A DNA stretch of 32,380 nucleotides from Prevotella sp. (GTDB taxonomy: Bacteria > Bacteroidota > Bacteroidia > Bacteroidales > Bacteroidaceae), in NCBI GenBank assembly GCA_017395215.1, contig JAFPVW010000059.1, positions 1-32,380 of the forward strand, read 5' to 3'. The translations under genes and the position numbers were made by a program. The first letter of the stretch is position 1. Each line of letters opens with the position of its first letter. Positions 14,736-22,528 of this stretch are shown here, piece by piece. The notes beneath the pieces are model-generated. The model worked only from the letters and a program-made list of their open reading frames with translations, was not told where the DNA came from and ran no database searches.

Positions 14736-17150
14736 TCACAACAGATCCTGCAATCGCTTGAAGGCAGGCGTGAGCAGCGTCGTCTCTATCTCCTGTCCCG
14801 ACGGCGAACGGAAGATACACCGGTGCTGCTTGGGCAGGAGCGTACAGATATGATGGACATTCACCAGCGTGCTGCGGTCAGCCCGAACGAACATGTCCGG
14901 ACTGAGCATCTTCTCTAAGGCGCCAAGCCCCAGCAGGACGATGTTCTTGTCGTGGAAGGTGACGATTTGCGAATAGTTTCCTTCACCCTTGAAGTAGACG
15001 ATGTCCTTCACGTCGACCACTATCGTACCGCTGGCCGTGCGCAGCGTCAGGCGCTGCTCGAAGGTGTTCTCCGTCATCTTCACGATGTCCTTGGCCAGAT
15101 TGCTGGCCTTGACCTCTTCTATGGCTTTCTTGCGGATAGCCTCAATCTGCTCTTCCCGCTGCAGTTTCTCCCGCTGCAGCCTGATCATGCGCCGGCGGTT
15201 GCGCCGCTTCTCATACCATCGGGTAGCGGCCCATACGGCCATCGACAGTAGAAGTAATCCCGTTACCCACACCCACCAGTGCTGCCACCAGCGGAGCGGC
15301 GGACTGATGAAGGTGTCCTCCTCGCCAATCGCCAGCAGTCCGGCTGGGCGGAACGAGGTCATCTGTTCCACGCCGGGCAGCCAAACGGTGCCGTCGCCCG
15401 TCTCTGCCATCATGGCCTTCAGCGGCTCTGTCATGGTGAAGCCGTTCAGGTGGTTGAAGAACTGGGGGCTGCTCAGCCTGCAGTCCTTGTCAATACGGCT
15501 CACCAGCAGGCCGTCGACCACCGCCACCACCAGATAGCCTTTGGGCGAGACGTGCAGCGAACGCACCTCGTGGCCGCTGAGCAACGGCAGCTGGGGATTG
15601 AGCGGTTCTACCTGTCCGTGCCTGACGACGAACACGGAGTCGGCCGATGCAAAGAACACATTACCGTGCACGTCCTGATCCATTGCCGAGATGATGAGCT
15701 TCTGGTCCCGGTAAGTCGTTTTGTTCAGACGATGCTGACGGTCTATGCTGAAGAGTCCGGAGCTGCTGCCTATCCACAGCAGGCCGTCGCCGTCGCAGGC
15801 CGAGCACCACGGATGCAGAATCTCTGTGGTCAGCGTGTCGAGGGCTGCCGTTGCAGGGTCGTAGGCAAAGATGCTGTTGCGGTTGCCCGTAATCAGTTTC
15901 CCCCAGGCTTGTCCGACGAACTGATAGCGGTCGCGGGGCAGTCGCAGCCAGCTGAGGCTGTCGTTCGTGATGCACGCCACGTCGCCATTACCGGCCATAT
16001 AAACGTTGCGCCCTATCCTGACGGCGCTTGAGGCATAGAACTGTTCCGGATTGTCGTCAACCAGCTTGTCGCCGACGAGGAGCTTCCCGTTCAGCGTTCC
16101 CGTGACCACCTGTTCCTGGGCGTCGATGGCCACTGCCCTCACGATGTCGTTTTCATCGCTCAGCTGGTGGTTGGTGAAGCTACGGTTGAAGAAGCAGTAG
16201 ACGCCCTGATAGGTGGCCACCCAGAGGCGGTCCCAACGGTCGACCATCACGTCGCGGATAAGATTGATGCCGGTAACAATCTTTTTGACGGTCGGCGAAG
16301 CCTTCGGGCTGCCTATCCCCTCGCAGAGGTAGACCGTGTGCTCATCGGCTACGACGATACCCCCAGAGCGGAGCGTTCTGACCGTAAGCCCGTAGCTGGC
16401 AGCCGTCCAGTCTGCCTGCAGCAGTTGCGTCAGGCCGTCATTGCCGAGTTTGTAGATACCGTCGGAGGCGAAGGCCAGCAGGGCAGCGTCGGTACGCAGA
16501 AGCGTATAGACGTCGCTGCGGTCGGTGAGCCATACCGGAGCCTTGGCGGCTTTCGTGATTCTGCAGACGCCCTTCTCCACAGGCAGCAGCACTTCGTCGG
16601 CTGTCGGGTCAATGAATAGCTTCCGGTCGGGCGTCATCTCGTCTAACAGGGTGTCTTCGCAGAGCGATTCCATGCCCTGCTCCGTCATTCGGCAGAGGCG
16701 GCGGTGCTGCTCCAGGCTGTCTTCCATCAGCACATAGCCGTTAGGCAGACTGCCGGCGTTCAGGTTGTTCAGCAGCCAGTGGCCTTGCGGGTCAAGGGGC
16801 TTTGGAATCGCCTCGTCGTAGCTCACCTTCCACTGTCGGAAGAACCCTAATGCCCTCACCTCGTCGCCCACTTCGGCAAACCCCACGATGTTCAGCCGCC
16901 GCCCTTTCAGGAAGGGTGTGAACTCACGGCCGTCGAAACGGACGAATCCCGACAGCGTACCTATATAAATATACCCGCGCGAGTCTTGCCACAGCCGTTC
17001 GGTCTGCATCTGTGGCAGTCCGTCCTGGGTGATGTATCGCCGGTAGGTCAGCCGGCTCTCCAGTGATTGGGTTGGATTTGCGTTCCCCGTCAGTGTCAGG
17101 CTCAGGCATAGTGCCAGGCCGACAAGGAATGTCAGTTTGGACGTTTTCAT
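14736..17150 (-). CDS. Membrane-anchored regulator: periplasmic beta-propeller sensor, one helix, LytTR DNA-binding domain
   Basis: This 804-residue protein has a signal peptide (LTFLVGLALCLSLTLTGNA). About 600 residues of two-component-regulator propeller repeats follow (ITQDGLPQMQTERLWQDSRG, YIGTLSGFVRFDG, LWVATYQGVYCF, LLWIGSSSGLFSID). A membrane helix lies at about 625-643 and a basic coiled coil at about 650-690. A LytTR domain closes the protein (about 700-804, DIVYFKGEGNYSQI, FVRADRSTLVNVHHI). There is no Y_Y_Y domain, histidine kinase or receiver, so it resembles a hybrid two-component sensor reduced to a one-component switch. The ligand is unknown. The promoter sits only four bases before the ATG. 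Confidence 0.87.
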   Translation of the reverse strand: MKTSKLTFLVGLALCLSLTLTGNANPTQSLESRLTYRRYITQDGLPQMQTERLWQDSRGYIYIGTLSGFVRFDGREFTPFLKGRRLNIVGFAEVGDEVRALGFFRQWKVSYDEAIPKPLDPQGHWLLNNLNAGSLPNGYVLMEDSLEQHRRLCRMTEQGMESLCEDTLLDEMTPDRKLFIDPTADEVLLPVEKGVCRITKAAKAPVWLTDRSDVYTLLRTDAALLAFASDGIYKLGNDGLTQLLQADWTAASYGLTVRTLRSGGIVVADEHTVYLCEGIGSPKASPTVKKIVTGINLIRDVMVDRWDRLWVATYQGVYCFFNRSFTNHQLSDENDIVRAVAIDAQEQVVTGTLNGKLLVGDKLVDDNPEQFYASSAVRIGRNVYMAGNGDVACITNDSLSWLRLPRDRYQFVGQAWGKLITGNRNSIFAYDPATAALDTLTTEILHPWCSACDGDGLLWIGSSSGLFSIDRQHRLNKTTYRDQKLIISAMDQDVHGNVFFASADSVFVVRHGQVEPLNPQLPLLSGHEVRSLHVSPKGYLVVAVVDGLLVSRIDKDCRLSSPQFFNHLNGFTMTEPLKAMMAETGDGTVWLPGVEQMTSFRPAGLLAIGEEDTFISPPLRWWQHWWVWVTGLLLLSMAVWAATRWYEKRRNRRRMIRLQREKLQREEQIEAIRKKAIEEVKASNLAKDIVKMTENTFEQRLTLRTASGTIVVDVKDIVYFKGEGNYSQIVTFHDKNIVLLGLGALEKMLSPDMFVRADRSTLVNVHHICTLLPKQHRCIFRSPSGQEIETTLLTPAFKRLQDLL

Positions 17151-17154
17151 GTTG

Positions 17155-17186
17155 CGAAGTTACTAAAAATTGCAGAATCAGCCAAA
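17155..17186 (-). promoter_or_regulatory. Promoter of the propeller-LytTR gene, predicting a near-leaderless mRNA
   Basis: On the minus strand, TTTG (17183-17186) is followed by a 20-base spacer and then TAACTTCG (17155-17162). Only four bases (CAAC) separate the -7 box from the ATG at 17150, so the transcript should start at or within a few bases of the start codon. Confidence 0.7.
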
Positions 17187-17368
17187 CATTCGCCGAAATT
17201 TATTATCCCGCCTATGGAGTTCGTCAAAAATATGGGGCTGTTCATCAAAATCATAACTCCTGAAGAGTATGATTCAAGCACTTCTGCGATAAATCGGGAG
17301 TACAGGCTAAGGTAGTATATTCCTGGACTGTAAATATTTCATAATGGATGAAAAGAACCGTCTTACCT

Positions 17369-17451
17369 GCCGACAAAGAGCCGGAAGGTCGGCTGACTAA
17401 TAGTCGCCAGACTGGTTGACTATATGTCAGCCGGTTGACTGACATATAGTC
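17369..17451. repeat. Hairpin cluster in the 397-bp gap before the HU-HIG gene end
   Basis: Two inverted repeats are clear: GCCGAC (17369-17374) with GTCGGC (17388-17393), and a perfect 13-bp GACTATATGTCAG (17418-17430) with CTGACATATAGTC (17439-17451) around an 8-base loop. GTCGGC/GACTA-type fragments recur between them. A weaker stem, CCCCTAT/ATAGGGG (17508-17538), lies close to the HU-HIG stop. No U-run follows the long hairpin on either strand, and the rest of the gap shows no gene. Confidence 0.65.
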
Positions 17452-17547
17452 GGCCATAACTATATACGGCAGTTTCTATTAGTATCCCCCATCCTTTTCA
17501 TTGCTTTCCCCTATCCTTCAGACATTTAACCATAGGGGATTGATGTC

Positions 17548-18198
17548 TTATCGACGGCTGTAGACTATGGTCTGGCCTATCTTGCGGCCCACGAGATAGG
17601 CATTGGGCTGGGAGCAGAAACGGTCCAGCCACTTCTGGGCCATGTACTTCGTCAGGCCGAAGTAGCCTTGGAGGTTGCCACGGGTGATGACGTCGTGGGT
17701 CTTGAACCACTCGTCGAGCCCGGCTTTCATCTGTTCCTCGGTGTATTGAGCCGAGTGTCCCACGTTACCGCGCCCTGTAGCGTTCACATAGTGACAGCCA
17801 TGAGGCTTTAACTGCTTTAGTAATTCCTTGTCGGGCGTGAAGCCTACGTTTTCGATGATCACGTTATTACCCGTGATCTTCGAGGGGTCGGTGAAGTGTG
17901 GCTTCACTTCCTGCCCTTGCTCGTCTAAGCGCTTGCGGAAGCCGAGTTTCAGGAAGAAAGTGCCGAGACCCTCGATATGTACGCGGTGATTGTCCGTCAG
18001 TTGCCCAACGATGAGCCGCTGTAGCAGTGAAAGCGCCGAGCCCATAATCTCCGGCCCGATGAGGTTGTGCCCCAGTTGCTTCAGCAGGTATTCCTTGCCT
18101 ACGGTTGCAGTGGCCTCGTGTCGCACCTGATAGGTGTCGTTGCCGTCGGCATCCTTCAGAGGATTGCGGTGTACGCTGAACTTGATTTTGTATCCCAT
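17548..18198 (-). CDS. HU-HIG family DNA-binding protein
   Basis: This is a 216-residue Bacteroidetes nucleoid-type protein. The N-terminal half is an HU/IHF fold (KIKFSVHRNPLKD, TVGKEYLLKQLGHNLIG, HIEGLGTFFLKLGFRK) and the C-terminal half resembles a winged helix (ITRGNLQGYFGLTKYMAQKWLDRF). That is the HU-plus-wHTH arrangement of the HU-HIG family. An in-frame open reading extends upstream to 18264, but a near-perfect promoter lies inside that extension, so the start is MGYKIKF at 18198. It probably shapes chromosome structure or local transcription; the target is unknown. It is divergent from the surface-protein gene at 18395. Confidence 0.85.
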   Translation of the reverse strand: MGYKIKFSVHRNPLKDADGNDTYQVRHEATATVGKEYLLKQLGHNLIGPEIMGSALSLLQRLIVGQLTDNHRVHIEGLGTFFLKLGFRKRLDEQGQEVKPHFTDPSKITGNNVIIENVGFTPDKELLKQLKPHGCHYVNATGRGNVGHSAQYTEEQMKAGLDEWFKTHDVITRGNLQGYFGLTKYMAQKWLDRFCSQPNAYLVGRKIGQTIVYSRR

Positions 18199-18224
18199 AG
18201 TCTGACTGTTTTGTTTATTGTGCG

Positions 18225-18255
18225 CAAAAGTACGCATTATTTTCCGAACGACAAA
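18225..18255 (-). promoter_or_regulatory. Promoter of the HU-HIG gene
   Basis: On the minus strand, TTTG (18252-18255) is followed by 19 bases and TACTTTTG (18225-18232), then about 26 bases to the ATG at 18198. It fits the Bacteroidetes consensus and fixes the gene start. Confidence 0.8.
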
Positions 18256-18359
18256 GAATTTCAACGAAAAGCATTGCCCCGCCCGCCGAGTTCGTCATTC
18301 ACAGGTGCCAGTTCGTCAAAAAGGGCCTCCAAAAAGCATGCGCTTCTGAGGTTATTTCG

Positions 18360-18367
18360 TATTTTTG
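18360..18367 (+). promoter_or_regulatory. -7 box TATTTTTG for the surface-protein unit
   Basis: TATTTTTG fits TAnnTTTG and lies 27 bases before the ATG at 18395. No clear -33 box is seen. It overlaps an alternative TTG start and so argues against that longer reading. Confidence 0.5.
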
Positions 18368-18394
18368 CAGAATAATAGAAACAAAACTACGAAT

Positions 18395-20560
18395 ATGAGA
18401 CAAGCAAGACTATTTTTGATGATGGCATTCATAGCGTTTGCCACGGAAGTCGGCGCCCAAGAAGACAACAGTGAGTCCTGGTCGTCCATGAAGGCCACGC
18501 CGCTGACCTTCGAGGCTATCGAGCCGGCAAGCATCTGTTTCGAAAACCATGCCGCAGGACCTGTGACCTATCGTGTGAACGACGGGGAGCCGCAGGAGAT
18601 AGCCGCTGGCGACGAAGAATGGATAGACCTGGACAATCCCGGCGACAAGGTGTGCTTCTATGGCGACAACGCGAGTTATACGGGTACGATCGGAAATTCT
18701 TATCGTTACAGTTCCATCTACGATGATGGATACGGTGAATACGAAGACGGGCATTACTATGTGTATGGCAACATCATGAGTCTGGTAAATTCTACCGACT
18801 TCGCAACGGCGACGACGCTGACGGGTTCCAATGCCTTTGCATACTTGTTTAACAACCGATCATGGGATAACACGGAAATGAAGAGTCATCCCACGAAGGA
18901 CCTTGTGCTGCCCGCCACCACGCTGACGGCAGACTGCTACGAGGGGTTGTTCTACAAATGTAAAGGACTGACGCGGGCACCCGCACTGCCCGCCACCACG
19001 CTGGCAGCAAACTGCTACAAGGAGATGTTCAGGGAATGTACCAACCTGGAGGCCGTCACCGCACTGCCTGCCACCACGCTGGCTTCATCTTGCTATTCCG
19101 AGATGTTCTATGGTTGTACGGGTGTTACCACTGCCCCTGCCTTGCCCGCCACCACGCTGACCATTAACTGTTATCAGAGAATGTTCAGCGGCTGTACCAG
19201 CCTGGATGCTGCCCCAGCACTGCCCTCCACAAACTTGGCGCAAGGCTGCTATCAACAGATGTTCCAAGGCTGCACCAACCTGAGCGCAGCCCCCACACTG
19301 CCAGCCACTACGCTGGCATACTACTGCTATGATTACATGTTCAGCGGTTGTGCGTCGCTGAAGGAAGCCCCTGCACTGCCCGCCACCGTCTTGACGAGCA
19401 GTTGCTATTATGGGATGTTCGTCGCATGCACGTCGCTGACATCAGCCCCCACGCTGCCAGCTACGGAGATGGCCGGGAAATGTTATGAGGCGATGTTCAG
19501 CGACTGCACGTCGCTGACAGCAGCCCCTGCCCTGCCCGCGCTGCAACTGGCCGATGAATGTTACAGTGGCATGTTCAGCGGTTGTACAGCACTGACGACG
19601 GCACCCGACCTGCCCGCCCTGCAACTGGCCGACGGATGCTACAGCGGCATGTTCAGCGACTGTTCAGCACTGACGACGGCTCCCGACCTGCTCGCCTCGA
19701 AACTGCGAGACAACTGCTATGAGGATATGTTCAAAGGCTGCACAAATCTGAATGCCGTCAAGTGCCTCGCCAGCAGCATATCTGCCGAGGACTGCACCTG
19801 TTCGTGGCTCGAGGACGTCAGCCCTACGGGCACATTCACCATGGCCGCCAGTGTCAGATGGAAGGAAGGCGAGGACGGTATACCCACGGGATGGACCGTC
19901 GTGGAGACGAACGAGCAGGTGCTGGCGCCAACACGCTTCTACAACAGAAAGGACAAGGTATACGACTACTGGACAACATTCTACCATCCGACGGCGAACT
20001 TCGAGGCCGATGCCAGCACCACCGTCTACACGGCTACCGTCAACGGCGACGTGCTGGACCTGACAGAAGTGGCCGATGGCATCATCATGGCTGGACAGGG
20101 CGTGCTCCTGAAGTCATCGAAAGCCAGCATGACACTGACGCTTACCAGCCAAACCGGCACCGCCAGCTATTACGACGGCAACCAACTGCTGGGGTCGGCT
20201 ACCGATATTGAGCAGGAAAGTCATACTTCATACTATGTGTTTGATGATGGTTTTGATGAACCGACATTCGATGACTTTAGTTATGACGTGATTCCCGCAC
20301 AGACAGTCTATATCAAGTTGAGTGACGCCGAGGAGGTGTTCTGGATAGACGTCCTCCCACCAGACAGCACCCTCTCTGGCGATGCCAATGGCGACGGCAA
20401 GGTTGACATAGCCGACGTTGCCGAGATTGTCAATTATCTTATGGACAGTCCCTCAGCTCTGTTCAACGCGGCTAATGCCGATGCCGATGATGACGGCGAA
20501 GTGACGCCCGACGACGTCGTAGCCGTCGTCAACATGATTCTGGAAAACATTAATCACTAA
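18395..20560 (+). CDS. BspA-like repeat surface protein with C-terminal dockerin domain
   Basis: This 721-residue secreted protein has a signal peptide (RLFLMMAFIAFATEVGAQ) and an N-terminal beta domain. Eleven 26-residue repeats of the form LPATTLaxxCYxxMFxGCTxLxxAP run over about residues 171-458 (nucleotides 18908-19770). A beta-rich region follows, and then two EF-hand-like calcium loops (GDANGDGKVDIADVAEI and NADADDDGEVTPDDVVAVV), which form a type I dockerin. Leucine-rich repeats of this class are used in adhesion. A dockerin implies docking to a cohesin partner, and none is in the window. There is no type IX tail like that of the 1,220-residue protein. A 51-residue peptide gene follows after 16 bp. 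Confidence 0.85.
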   Translation: MRQARLFLMMAFIAFATEVGAQEDNSESWSSMKATPLTFEAIEPASICFENHAAGPVTYRVNDGEPQEIAAGDEEWIDLDNPGDKVCFYGDNASYTGTIGNSYRYSSIYDDGYGEYEDGHYYVYGNIMSLVNSTDFATATTLTGSNAFAYLFNNRSWDNTEMKSHPTKDLVLPATTLTADCYEGLFYKCKGLTRAPALPATTLAANCYKEMFRECTNLEAVTALPATTLASSCYSEMFYGCTGVTTAPALPATTLTINCYQRMFSGCTSLDAAPALPSTNLAQGCYQQMFQGCTNLSAAPTLPATTLAYYCYDYMFSGCASLKEAPALPATVLTSSCYYGMFVACTSLTSAPTLPATEMAGKCYEAMFSDCTSLTAAPALPALQLADECYSGMFSGCTALTTAPDLPALQLADGCYSGMFSDCSALTTAPDLLASKLRDNCYEDMFKGCTNLNAVKCLASSISAEDCTCSWLEDVSPTGTFTMAASVRWKEGEDGIPTGWTVVETNEQVLAPTRFYNRKDKVYDYWTTFYHPTANFEADASTTVYTATVNGDVLDLTEVADGIIMAGQGVLLKSSKASMTLTLTSQTGTASYYDGNQLLGSATDIEQESHTSYYVFDDGFDEPTFDDFSYDVIPAQTVYIKLSDAEEVFWIDVLPPDSTLSGDANGDGKVDIADVAEIVNYLMDSPSALFNAANADADDDGEVTPDDVVAVVNMILENINH

Positions 20561-20576
20561 TAACAAAAAAGCAACA

Positions 20577-20732
20577 ATGAAAACAGAAAAGAAGAAAAAA
20601 GAGTATGCGGCTCCGCTGATGGAGACCGTCCAAATCACTGACATGGAGCAGCTGCTGGCTGGCAGCGAAGGGCCCAACACAATTACCGATCTCGACGACT
20701 ATGAAGGCGGTCTTGACCCGTTCCAGTTTTAG
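20577..20732 (+). CDS. Small peptide (51 aa), same plan as the 4117-4290 peptide
   Basis: This short gene starts MKTEKKKKEYAAPLMETV and ends GGLDPFQF. It lies 16 bp after the dockerin protein and 39 bp before the lipoprotein gene on the same strand, so it is probably part of that transcript. It shares with the 57-residue peptide the Lys-rich start, Tyr-x2-Pro-x2-Glu, a Leu-Leu pair 12-13 residues after the Pro, a following Ser (LLAGS), and an acidic Gly-containing tail ending in aromatic residues. It lacks a signal peptide or membrane helix. LLAGS is reminiscent of a cleavable leader, but no peptidase or modification gene is near. Function unknown. Confidence 0.75.
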   Translation: MKTEKKKKEYAAPLMETVQITDMEQLLAGSEGPNTITDLDDYEGGLDPFQF

Positions 20733-20771
20733 GCCGTCACAGTGTTCCACCTTTTTTAATATAAGAAGACA

Positions 20772-22133
20772 ATGAAGACAATGAAGTTTTTCTCCATGGC
20801 AGCAGTGGCCCTGACGATGGCCGCCTGCAGCCAGGACGACAGCACCGCCGACTTTCAGAACACACCGAAGAGCAAGGGCATCGCGTTCACCGCTACCGTC
20901 GGGCTCGATGCCGATGCCACTACCCGGGCACTATGGATAGACGATGATAACAACAGGCTAATTGCCAAATTTGTGAAAAACGAGACCATGGCACTCGTTT
21001 ACAAAATCGGCAGCCAGTCGTACAACACAACGGCCAAAGTCACTGATGTCGACGAAGAGACGGGAGCTGCTACCATCGCCGCCACCCTCGAGGACGGCGT
21101 CGTCAACGGCACCGAACTGACCATCATCTACCCCTCTACGGCAGCCGACGGCGCCACGGGCAACATCAAGAGCGGTCTGCTCGCCGAGCAAACCGGCCTG
21201 GGAGTCAATCCCGCTGCCAATGTGTTCCTCGACGTGCGCAAGGGTACCGGCATCGTGTCGATTTTCGGCGACCAGGCCGTGATGGGCAGCGCCACGAAGC
21301 TCAAGGCCCAGTATGCCTTCTGCAAGTACACCCTCGGCCTGTCCGCCGGTACGCTACAGCCCCTCTACATCAAGGACGATGCCACGGGCGAGATCATTAC
21401 CACCGTCACGCCTAATAACCCATCGGAAAATGTCTGGGTGGCTATGGAGCCCGCCATCTCGAAGGCGTACAAGTTCGAGCTTACCGGCGCTTACAACAAG
21501 ATTCTCAAGGTAGGCACCGCAACCCTCCAGGCCGGCAAGTACTATCGTACCGAACTGCCCGCCCGCTATCCCCTGGAAATGTCGGAGCTCGAGAAGGGTA
21601 TCGACGAGGGCTGTATCATTGCCGGAAACGGTAAGATCTATATGAACAAGTTAGGCGCCTCTCAGGCATCAGAGACGGCCGAGGCCATGGTAGCCCTCAT
21701 CGGCCAGACCGAGAACAACACCTACGGCCTGGGCTTCGCGCTCGAGAACGTCACCGACAATGTCAACTCTGGCTATTACTGGAGCAAGACGGCCGAAGTC
21801 GTCGAAGCCTGGGCAGCCAAGCATCCCGTTGAGGGCGGCACCTGGCGCCTGCCTTCCGAGACCGACTGGCAGATGATGTTCTCCGGTTGTCAGATAAACG
21901 GCGACCAAGTGGCCATTGGTTCCTCCAAGTGTACCATCAACGGCTTCAAGCAGAAAATCACCGCCGTCGGCATCAACAGGCAGAACATGCCCACCGACAA
22001 CTACTACCGCACGTCAAAGAGCGCAGGCTGGTACGCCAGCTTCAGCGGCCTCTTCACCGACGATAATGCCAAGGCTGAGTTCTACGGCGATGCCGACATA
22101 CGCGCATACGTCCGCGCCTGCCTGGCATTCTGA
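20772..22133 (+). CDS. Fimbrillin-like surface lipoprotein with C-terminal FSU-paralogue-type domain
   Basis: This is a 453-residue lipoprotein. The signal ends at a lipobox (LTMAAC) and the mature end CSQDDSTAD resembles the acidic export signal that sends Bacteroidetes lipoproteins to the cell surface. The N-terminal two-thirds (FTATVGLDADATTRALW, WVAMEPAISKAYKFEL) is fimbrillin/Mfa-like. The C-terminal third (YYWSKTAEVVEAWAAKHP, GGTWRLPSETDWQMMF, GWYASFSGLF) resembles the Fibrobacter succinogenes major-paralogue domain common in surface proteins. It is the third gene of the dockerin/small-peptide unit. It may be a pilus-like subunit or an adhesin; which is not clear. Confidence 0.75.
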   Translation: MKTMKFFSMAAVALTMAACSQDDSTADFQNTPKSKGIAFTATVGLDADATTRALWIDDDNNRLIAKFVKNETMALVYKIGSQSYNTTAKVTDVDEETGAATIAATLEDGVVNGTELTIIYPSTAADGATGNIKSGLLAEQTGLGVNPAANVFLDVRKGTGIVSIFGDQAVMGSATKLKAQYAFCKYTLGLSAGTLQPLYIKDDATGEIITTVTPNNPSENVWVAMEPAISKAYKFELTGAYNKILKVGTATLQAGKYYRTELPARYPLEMSELEKGIDEGCIIAGNGKIYMNKLGASQASETAEAMVALIGQTENNTYGLGFALENVTDNVNSGYYWSKTAEVVEAWAAKHPVEGGTWRLPSETDWQMMFSGCQINGDQVAIGSSKCTINGFKQKITAVGINRQNMPTDNYYRTSKSAGWYASFSGLFTDDNAKAEFYGDADIRAYVRACLAF

Positions 22134-22265
22134 CAAGTCCCCGGAACAACCCCCTTTTCTGGTTCCGACATACCGACGGGAGCAGGCTGCAATGCCCGCT
22201 CCCGTTCCGTCTGAAACATGAAAAGAGGCCCGCCGAAACTTTTTTCGAAAATAATTGCGGAAAAA

Positions 22266-22297
22266 TTTGCAGGAACGGAAAAAACTTCGTACCTTTG
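22266..22297 (+). promoter_or_regulatory. Promoter of the tRNA-Phe gene
   Basis: TTTG (22266-22269), a 20-base spacer and TACCTTTG (22290-22297) match the consensus exactly. The mature tRNA starts 34 bases later. Two hairpins lie upstream (22142-22167 and 22176-22205), neither followed by a T run. Confidence 0.85.
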
Positions 22298-22331
22298 CAC
22301 CCGCAAACGAAAGGAACGTTAGTGACACAAT

Positions 22332-22404
22332 GGTGCCTTAGCTCAGTTGGTAGAGCATCGGACTGAAAATCCGTGTGTCCCCGGTTCGATTCCTGGAGGT
22401 ACCA
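22332..22404 (+). tRNA. tRNA-Phe (GAA)
   Basis: A 73-base cloverleaf: acceptor GGTGCCT pairs with AGGTACC (one G-T pair); D arm GCTC/GAGC; anticodon stem TCGGA/TCCGT(wobble) with loop CTGAAAA, giving anticodon GAA at 22365-22367; T arm with GGTTCGATTCC. The discriminator is A, and the 3' CCA is not encoded (CTC follows). A promoter precedes it and a terminator follows. Confidence 0.97.
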
Positions 22405-22421
22405 CTCCTCCTTTCATTATG

Positions 22422-22460
22422 AATCCCGCGAAAGTCGCAAGACCGTAGCGGGATTTTTTT
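22422..22460 (+). terminator. Intrinsic terminator after tRNA-Phe
   Basis: AATCCCGC (22422-22429) pairs with GCGGGATT (22448-22455) and runs into a series of seven Ts. It separates the tRNA transcript from dnaB. Confidence 0.88.
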
Positions 22461-22496
22461 CTGTGCAAAAGATGCTGATATTTCATTTTTCTTTTG

Positions 22497-22504
22497 TACC
22501 TTTG
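22497..22504 (+). promoter_or_regulatory. -7 box TACCTTTG for dnaB
   Basis: TACCTTTG lies 25 bases before the dnaB ATG and is followed by GCATCC, as at other starts in this window. No good -33 box is visible. It rules out the longer upstream in-frame reading. Confidence 0.6.
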
Positions 22505-22528
22505 CATCCCCAAAAAACTATAAACAGT

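Noticed and set aside
18908-19770. DNA tandem repeat or mobile repeat with 78-bp period
   Set aside because: The period is three times 26 residues and the reading frame is kept throughout. It encodes the leucine-rich repeats of the surface protein.
20577-20732. RiPP or bacteriocin precursor, because of the LLAGS leader-like site
   Set aside because: No modification enzyme, peptidase-transporter or immunity gene is within the window; only the leader-like motif supports it.
22373-22528. N-terminal extension of dnaB
   Set aside because: It overlaps the tRNA end and its terminator and contains a promoter box. DnaB homology begins after 22529.
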